Shown here piece by piece: positions 58,491 through 64,000 of a stretch of 64,000 nt of DNA; position 1 is the first letter of the stretch, and every line of letters begins with the position of its first letter. Source of the stretch: Kaistella antarctica (GTDB taxonomy: Bacteria; Bacteroidota; Bacteroidia; Flavobacteriales; Weeksellaceae); assembly GCF_900109615.1 (NCBI RefSeq), contig NZ_FOIX01000002.1:1-64000 (forward strand), written 5' to 3'. The notes beneath the pieces are model-generated. The model searched no databases. It worked only from the letters and a program-made list of their open reading frames with translations, and had not been told where the DNA came from. Both the position numbers and the translations under genes were made by a program.

Positions 58491-58841
58491 AATGTGGGGT
58501 CCTGATGTACTTTTATGGTGCAAATGTGTAAATATTACATAAGTTGGATCCCTTTTTTGTCGGATTTAGATATGGGACCTAAGTATAGTTATTATAATTC
58601 AAAAACTAAGCATGTGTTTAGTAATGAGAGGTGCGAGACGGTCCGCTAAAGATAAAAAGGATTTGCTTTGCCTGAGAGATATAGACTCAGCCCTGAAATG
58701 GGGTGGTTTTGATCATTTTTCTCTCACAGGAAGAAATTAAGTTGGTTTGCTTAATTGTATTACAGGATTTATACTGATTAATATAAATCCATGTATTAGT
58801 AATACAGGAATTATAATCATTATAATAAATCCACTTTCAGA
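58491..58841. other. Non-coding region, 351 bases, with a GC-richer, foldable core
   Basis: No gene is visible between the primase-helicase and the serine recombinase. The part from 58626 to 58730 is richer in G/C than its surroundings and can form several short stems. Examples are CTGAG (58672-58676) with CTCAG (58686-58690), CCC (58691-58693) with GGG (58701-58703), and an outer CCTG..AGAGA (58671-58679) with TCTCTCACAGG (58720-58730). It could be a structured RNA or a recombination site. Confidence 0.5.
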
Positions 58842-59456
58842 TTATAAAATATCATGCTTAATAGCGATTCTTTTTACCTTTTGTACAGTTTTAGTCGATA
58901 TATCACAAATCTTAGCTGTCTCACGGATTGACCTACTTTTTTTCAAGTATTCTAAACATTTTTTACTTGTAGGTTTTTTCATAAAATCCGCATCTGACAA
59001 TGTATCTCCTTTTCTTTTCCCCAAAATACCACCGCGAGCTAAAAAAGCAGCTACCCCCTGTGCACTCCTCTCAGCCGTATTTGTACGTTCTAAATCGTAA
59101 ATACTTGATAATATGGATGTTATAAGTTTGGCGATAGGATTTCTTTTACCATCAGGTCTTGTTTGTAAACCAATATTCTTAATAACCACATTAACTTCCT
59201 GTTCTTCCATCCATTCAAGTGTAAGAATGACATCACTTGTATTTCTCCCTAATCTGCTTAGTTCAACTACATGTACCTCATTAATTTTTTTCTTTTCGAT
59301 CAGTTTAATTAATTCTTTGGCTTGTGGTCGATCCTTAAAATTTACAGTTCCCGAAATTTTATCGAAAAATTCTTTTTCATAAATTTCTTTATCTGCTTCC
59401 AACCTGTTTGCGGTTTGAGTGTATTGATTACTTATTCTGTGATAACGTACTTTCAT
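58842..59456 (-). CDS. Serine recombinase (resolvase/invertase family)
   Basis: The 204-residue product has the catalytic N-terminal domain of small serine recombinases: VRYHRISNQYTQTANRLEAD with nucleophile Ser9, HVVELSRLGRNTSDVILTL with the conserved arginines, and DLERTNTAERSAQGVAAF as the long E-helix. The C-terminal 45 residues form a helix-turn-helix (SIRETAKICDISTKTVQKVKR). Its length fits resolvases and invertases, not large integrases. It may resolve dimers of the element or invert a segment; the nearby structured stretch at 58626-58730 could hold its site. Confidence 0.9.
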   Translation of the reverse strand: MKVRYHRISNQYTQTANRLEADKEIYEKEFFDKISGTVNFKDRPQAKELIKLIEKKKINEVHVVELSRLGRNTSDVILTLEWMEEQEVNVVIKNIGLQTRPDGKRNPIAKLITSILSSIYDLERTNTAERSAQGVAAFLARGGILGKRKGDTLSDADFMKKPTSKKCLEYLKKSRSIRETAKICDISTKTVQKVKRIAIKHDIL

Positions 59457-59904
59457 AATGCGTTTAATTTTGTGTACTTATTAATGTAAGGGCATAATTA
59501 CCACAAATAGTGCAAATTGCCTCACTTTTCCGTTAGATTGTAGCTATATAATTTGCGTACTTTATAACCTTAGTTAATAGTACTACAACGATTAAGCAGA
59601 ACAAAATAGAAAAGATCTACAGTAAGAATTGCATGAAAGTTTTGAAACTAATTAGGTTTACTTTTACTAAACCACCGCTAAACAAATACGGACATTATAG
59701 GAAAATAAATTTAAAAGAATCTATAATGAAAAATTGTGCTTGAGATTTTTAATTTTAAAAGACCGAATAATTTTTTGTATTACATCTTCAAATTTCTGAC
59801 GTAACTTGTGACTAATATTTGGTATTATAATGTCGAAAATAAAAACATTTATTTATCCAAAATTCTATATTAGACATCTTCCATAATTTTCAATCAGCAA
59901 ATTA
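59457..59904. other. Intergenic region of 448 bases, very AT-rich
   Basis: Divergent spacer between the serine recombinase (minus) and the single-HKD PLD gene (plus). I see no gene, RNA, repeat or clear promoter box; recombinase sites could be hidden here. Confidence 0.5.
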
Positions 59905-60702
59905 ATGACAAAAGCATCATTCAACGGGAAAAAAAAAAAGATACAGCTAAACATTGAAAATTCAAATAGCAGTATTTTAGTATCTGTAGCTTGGCTAACA
60001 TCGTTAGACTTTCTTGGACAACTTACTGATAAATTAGACGTTGGATGTAAAGTTCAAATTATCATTAGCGACCATTACCAAAATCAAACAGTAAATTATG
60101 AAAAGTTTATTGCCAAAGGAGGAGAAGTATTTATTGTTCCCACAAAGAGTGGCAGATTTTTACACGACAAATTCGCACTATTTGATAATAGCAAACTCGT
60201 AGCGGGTTCTTACAATTGGACTTACTCCGCAGAATTTCGTAATCACGAATTTGTTATTGAAAGTGTTGATTTGCAACTCATCAAGCAATTTACAATTCGC
60301 TTTAATAACTTAAAGAAAATCGTAACCGAATATGATAAATTAAAACTCGTAAGTAATGACAACTTGAATGCTGAAAATAAGGAAGAGGAATTTATTAAAC
60401 TTGAGGAGGAATTAGAAAAAGAATTTATAACTACAATTAAAGAAGCAAACCTCGCAGGGGCAAAAATCAACTCAACAAATGTAATTTCGTATATCTACAA
60501 TTATGGGGCAATAGGTGGCGCAAGCCGTCTCATCAGTCATGGTACAGATAAGCTCCATTCAGGATTAATAAAATTGTGGGAAATAAATAGACTTGATATT
60601 AGTTTTGAAACGATAGTGTTGAAGGAAAAATATCAAATTTTGTTCGACAAAGACATTCTCGAAAAAGCCCAAAAGCGACTTGATCAGCTTGCGATAAAAT
60701 AG
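59905..60702 (+). CDS. Phospholipase D-like (single HKD) nuclease-type protein
   Basis: The 265-residue product carries one HKD motif, FLHDKFALFDNSKLVAGSYNW, with H87, K89 and D94. It is followed by the typical GSYNWT-x-x-AEFRNHEF segment. Single-HKD proteins such as Nuc work as dimers and often cut nucleic acids; lipid substrates are also known. It has no signal peptide, so it is cytosolic. The C-terminal 120 residues are helical with a Glu/Lys coil (KEEEFIKLEEELEKEFITTIKEA) and no named domain. An unknown gene on the same strand starts 154 bases later. A defence nuclease role is inferred from context. Confidence 0.85.
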   Translation: MTKASFNGKKKKIQLNIENSNSSILVSVAWLTSLDFLGQLTDKLDVGCKVQIIISDHYQNQTVNYEKFIAKGGEVFIVPTKSGRFLHDKFALFDNSKLVAGSYNWTYSAEFRNHEFVIESVDLQLIKQFTIRFNNLKKIVTEYDKLKLVSNDNLNAENKEEEFIKLEEELEKEFITTIKEANLAGAKINSTNVISYIYNYGAIGGASRLISHGTDKLHSGLIKLWEINRLDISFETIVLKEKYQILFDKDILEKAQKRLDQLAIK

Positions 60703-60856
60703 AATAATTAAAGGGGCAGGAGTAGAATATTACTTTATCTAAATGATTTTAGAATGTAGTTGACGTTTTAGTTATTCAAATGAATTTTTGGGGAGGTCTC
60801 ATGTTTCGATTATATAAAAATTTTAGTAGTTAATAGTAAACCAAATATATAAATAG

Positions 60857-61549
60857 ATGAAATTAAATCAACAAACACACAAATTAATGTCAGATCTTGA
60901 ATCTGAATTTCTACCTCGGAGTATCCTTTATGCATATTATCAAACAGTATTGTCAAATTTTCAAGACGTAAAAGGGTTTGGAAACTGTGAGGATTTTCAG
61001 TACTGCTCTTTACTTTTAACGATGATGTTGGATGACGAAGGGTTTACTTTTGACGCAGATGAAAGGCAGAAAATCGCATCCATTGCATACTATATCGTAT
61101 CAAAAGGATTATTCAAAAATATTTATGATGAAAATGGAGGTGAATTTGCAGATGCAAGCAAATCTTCTGAACACGCAAACTTATTGGGGGTTCGGTTATC
61201 AATATTGCAAAACACTTCTCAATCAATTAAATATTCATTAAATGATAGCGGAATTATTCCAATTGATGTGCATTGGTCTCCCTATTCAACTTCCAATAAT
61301 AATGACCAATTTTTGGGAGAAATGAAATTTCATGATGCTTATGTCATTAGTAGAAATTGTGAAACCCCTTTTGGATTATTCATTAATTCAGGCAGCATAG
61401 AAGTGTCAGAGATAGAAATGCAAGGTTATTACCACAAAAATGATGAAGAAAAACACGTGATATCTACAAATGGATTCAATAACCACAAGAAGTTTTTTAA
61501 TTATTTACAAAATAGATTTGAAAATGTGAAAGACTTTGATTTTTCATAA
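60857..61549 (+). CDS. Hypothetical protein, 230 residues
   Basis: I do not recognise a family. The 230-residue product is soluble and acidic, with LMSDLESEFLPRSILYAYYQ, DVKGFGNCEDFQYCSLLLTMML and, in the last third, HWSPYSTSNNNDQFLGEMKFH and GLFINSGSIEVSEIEMQGYY. There are no membrane segments or catalytic motifs. It follows the single-HKD PLD gene on the same strand at 154 bases, so it may be a partner or an immunity-type protein, but this is only positional. Confidence 0.65.
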   Translation: MKLNQQTHKLMSDLESEFLPRSILYAYYQTVLSNFQDVKGFGNCEDFQYCSLLLTMMLDDEGFTFDADERQKIASIAYYIVSKGLFKNIYDENGGEFADASKSSEHANLLGVRLSILQNTSQSIKYSLNDSGIIPIDVHWSPYSTSNNNDQFLGEMKFHDAYVISRNCETPFGLFINSGSIEVSEIEMQGYYHKNDEEKHVISTNGFNNHKKFFNYLQNRFENVKDFDFS

Positions 61550-61861
61550 GTAAAGTTGTAAGTATTTTCAGTTATAATTTTGTGTATACATGGGGATCCC
61601 GGCCCCGTATCCTACCTCTATTATTGTCTTTTTTCGTATTGTAACAGGGGGGATCCGTAGACCATTACAAATTTTTTTGGCCAAAATTAGGTCGTATTTT
61701 TACATTCTCTCTATGAAACGATAAAGTCCAAAAAAAAATTTTAAAATTTTTTTCAGAATAAGAGCTATGAAACTATATAAATCAGACAGTTAGATTCTAT
61801 AGAAACAAATATATGAGATCTAATTTTTGTAATTTAGTAGAACTTTAAAAACACTAACGTT
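61550..61861. other. Intergenic region, 312 bases, with a GC-rich inverted repeat
   Basis: In very AT-rich surroundings, ATAC-AT-GGGG (61586-61595) faces CCCCGTAT (61603-61610) around ATCCCGG, which can form a hairpin. A second G-rich patch (AGGGGGGATCCG) follows at 61646-61656. No promoter box matches the consensus well. Confidence 0.5.
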
Positions 61862-63511
61862 ATGAGAAAACAACTACTTATTTCCATCCTCTTCTTTCAA
61901 AGTATTTTGATTTTCAGTCAGATTTCTTCCAAACAAAAAGATTTTACGATTTATTATAATGATAATAATATTGAACTTGATTTCCATTACCCTGTAATTG
62001 CAAAGGCATATAGTGGACTCTTTAAGAAAGACGTTCAAATACATTATAATGATAATAATGGTTACAAATACACGATAGTAGATGCAGAACCAAGCACAAT
62101 AATTACCTTAGACTATCAACTGTTGGATGGTACAAGTGAAACTCCTCAAACTGTATCCATTGCATCCCGATCAAGATCCACAGGGACGATTGACGTTTAC
62201 TTTAACCATCCCGTTGACACATCGTACGCTCAAGGACAAAACGCAGTTAATCTTGGGAATACCTTAGATGATAAGTTAATTTCGTACATTAATTCAACAT
62301 CAAGTTCACTTGACATCGCGATCTACAACTCATATTCTCCAAGTTCCACAACGGGAATTGCGGGTGCGATAAATGATGCGTTTGATCGAGGGGTGCAAGT
62401 GCGAATAATATATGATGGTAGTACAGGAAGTACAATGATACCATTACTAAATAATTCGATTCCAAGACTCGCGAGTCCGAATAATAGTAGTTATGGTATT
62501 ATGCACAACAAGTTTTTAATTTTTGACGCAAATAGTACTGATGAAAATAAACCAATCGTTTGGACGGGTTCTACAAATTGGACGGTTGCACAGATTGACG
62601 GGCCTGACAAGAATAGTGCAATTGTCATCCAAGACAAATCTTTAGCATTGGGTTATCAAATCGAATTTGAAGAGATGTGGGGATCTTCAACAAGTACACC
62701 TATACCATTTAATTCGAGATTCGGTCCTTACAAGATAGATAACACACCTCACACTTATAATATCGGTGGCAAGATAGTAAACAGTTATTTCAGTCCAAGT
62801 GATGGTACGACATCCAAAATAATTGATGTTATTAATAGTGCGGATACAGATATTAACGTAGCAACAATGTTAATTACAAGAACTGATATTAGTGGTGCAC
62901 TGATCAGTAAATACAACAATGGATTAAGTTCCACGCAACTTATAATGGATACTCAAAACCCACAGGGTAACCAAAAGGCATTATTACAGACGGAGATCGG
63001 TGCAAACAGAGTAAGAACGGATACTTCAAGAGGAGTTATGCACCATAAATTCATGGTGGTAGATAATTACGACAGTTCATCTGATCCTACAGTGCTTGTT
63101 GGATCTCACAATTGGAGTGCTTCCGCTGAAAATAGGAATGATGAAAACACATTAATCATTCACGACTTGAATATTGCCAACCAATATTATCAAGCATTTG
63201 CGTCTCTATTCAAACTGTCAGGTGGAGTCATCACAAATCCATTAGCAGTTGTTGAAAACCAATTGGTAAAAAATAACTATATCATCTATCCAAACCCAAG
63301 TAACGGAGTTATCAATATTCAAAGTAAAAATATTTTCGTCGGTAATAGTGATGTAAGAATTTATGATGCTACGGGTAAAAAAATAATTCAAGAAACATGG
63401 AGCGATTTCAACATAAAAAGTGTTGACCTAACTCTCCAATCAAGTGGCATTTATTTTGTGGTAATTACAAATGCATTGGGAGTTGATTATGTTAAAATTA
63501 TTAAATATTAA
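61862..63511 (+). CDS. Secreted phospholipase D-like protein with two HKD motifs and T9SS type A tail
   Basis: The 549-residue product has a signal peptide (LLISILFFQSILIFSQ) and an N-terminal beta-rich part. Two PLD units follow: IMHNKFLIFD with H215, K217, D222, then WTGSTNWT; and VMHHKFMVVD with H394, K396, D401, then VGSHNWSASAENRNDEN. The last 75 residues (IYPNPSNGVINIQ, VRIYDATGKKII, LQSSGIYFVVIT) are a T9SS type A sorting signal. It should therefore leave the cell by the Gld machine encoded 48 kb away and may stay on the surface. The substrate could be phospholipid or DNA. The two HKD motifs on one chain make a complete active site. Confidence 0.92.
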   Translation: MRKQLLISILFFQSILIFSQISSKQKDFTIYYNDNNIELDFHYPVIAKAYSGLFKKDVQIHYNDNNGYKYTIVDAEPSTIITLDYQLLDGTSETPQTVSIASRSRSTGTIDVYFNHPVDTSYAQGQNAVNLGNTLDDKLISYINSTSSSLDIAIYNSYSPSSTTGIAGAINDAFDRGVQVRIIYDGSTGSTMIPLLNNSIPRLASPNNSSYGIMHNKFLIFDANSTDENKPIVWTGSTNWTVAQIDGPDKNSAIVIQDKSLALGYQIEFEEMWGSSTSTPIPFNSRFGPYKIDNTPHTYNIGGKIVNSYFSPSDGTTSKIIDVINSADTDINVATMLITRTDISGALISKYNNGLSSTQLIMDTQNPQGNQKALLQTEIGANRVRTDTSRGVMHHKFMVVDNYDSSSDPTVLVGSHNWSASAENRNDENTLIIHDLNIANQYYQAFASLFKLSGGVITNPLAVVENQLVKNNYIIYPNPSNGVINIQSKNIFVGNSDVRIYDATGKKIIQETWSDFNIKSVDLTLQSSGIYFVVITNALGVDYVKIIKY

Positions 63512-63531
63512 TCTATTTTACCTGTTACTTA

Positions 63532-63921
63532 TTATTTCGATTCAGAAGACTCAGGTAGATTTTTATTAGAACTTTTGTCAACAAGTTCCATTATGTTGTC
63601 ATCTGAACTTTTATCTTGAAGTTCCGCTACTCTTTTCTCAGAATTAGCCATCGCCTCTTTCATAATTATGTCAATATGTTCATCGACCGAGTCGTTCATT
63701 TTATCAAGATCAACTTTTCTTTCATCCCATTTATTTTTAATAATTTCTTTTTCTTCTTCCGTATTCGCAACTTTCATTTCTTTTGTTTTCCATTTTTCTA
63801 AAAGATCTCTAATATATTGGATGACATATTTCGATAAACCTTTCAGAATTTGAGCAAGAATATCTTTTAAAAAGGGAAGAAGAATTTTTGTAAATAGCCA
63901 CTGTACGATTTGTTTTTTCAT
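63532..63921 (-). CDS. Small amphipathic/coiled-coil protein, 129 residues
   Basis: I do not recognise a family. The 129-residue product begins with a moderately hydrophobic, amphipathic helix (IVQWLFTKILLPFLKDILAQILKGLSKYV). A strongly charged helical region follows (WKTKEMKVANTEEEKEIIKNKWDERK, then ANSEKRVAELQDKSS). It may lie along a membrane. It is convergent with the secreted PLD gene, 20 bases apart. No signal-peptide cleavage site is seen. It may continue a minus-strand operon whose upstream genes lie beyond the window. Confidence 0.6.
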   Translation of the reverse strand: MKKQIVQWLFTKILLPFLKDILAQILKGLSKYVIQYIRDLLEKWKTKEMKVANTEEEKEIIKNKWDERKVDLDKMNDSVDEHIDIIMKEAMANSEKRVAELQDKSSDDNIMELVDKSSNKNLPESSESK

Positions 63922-64000
63922 TATAGTTTATTTTTGGTGATAAAAATACAGAAATAAATCAGTATATAAGAGTGAATTTTGAGTGCTAAATTAAATGTAA

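Noticed and set aside
44379-64000. CRISPR array or Cas genes in the island
   Set aside because: No regularly spaced repeats and no Cas-like motifs were found on either strand.

Overview
The window looks like a chromosomal segment of a Bacteroidetes bacterium of the Flavobacteriia, most likely of the Chryseobacterium/Kaistella group. The support is the complete gldK-gldL-gldM-gldN core of the type IX secretion system (T9SS), several large secreted proteins with T9SS sorting domains, promoter boxes of the Bacteroidetes type (TTG, 17-23 bases, TAnnTTTG), low GC, and a familiar Flavobacteriia gene order (panC, glycogen-synthase-like gene, DUF4270 lipoprotein gene, glmS, gldKLMN). No database search was possible; names rest on motifs and remembered families.

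Positions 1-44,300 are ordinary core genome. They open with the 3' end of a 5S rRNA and a decayed carboxypeptidase-regulatory-like gene. Next come metY under a SAM-I riboswitch, panC, the glgA-like/DUF4270/glmS group, and the T9SS motor operon. These are followed by an FAD oxidoreductase, an ABC exporter pair, dusB, a thioredoxin-family gene with two envelope genes, and a 1011-residue T9SS type A cargo. After glnS lie three secreted-protein genes in a row, a DUF900-like hydrolase and a 1404-residue T9SS type B cargo. The core ends with a YpdA-like reductase, an outer membrane protein, menC, an acetyltransferase, fbp, an aspartate kinase, and a fused PlsC/OlsB-type acyltransferase likely to make amino-acid lipids.

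A tRNA-Phe (GAA) at 44,379-44,451 with its own promoter and terminator marks a sharp change. From about 44,600 to the window end the DNA is more AT-rich to the eye and carries accessory genes typical of an integrated mobile element with defence cargo. Plus-strand genes are a membrane/coiled-coil protein, an AbiGi-like protein and an FRG-domain protein. Minus-strand genes are a membrane-anchored coil plus an Mrr-like nuclease, an AlbA/Schlafen-type protein, and a single-chain type IIG restriction-modification enzyme. They are followed by a tyrosine recombinase with a small helix-turn-helix partner. Beyond a 35-bp near-perfect palindrome lie a putative primase-helicase, a serine recombinase, a single-HKD PLD-family protein, an unknown protein, a secreted double-HKD PLD-family protein with a T9SS tail, and a small coil protein. 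The right end of the element is not in the window.

The strongest points for a second look are these: the AbiGi/FRG module without the usual AbiGii partner; the membrane-coil plus Mrr nuclease pair; an 85%-identical, frameshifted remnant of the type IIG gene 3' end abutting the AlbA gene; the primase-helicase with a degenerate Walker A; the palindrome and direct repeats beside the integrase; and a T9SS-exported PLD enzyme carried on a mobile element.
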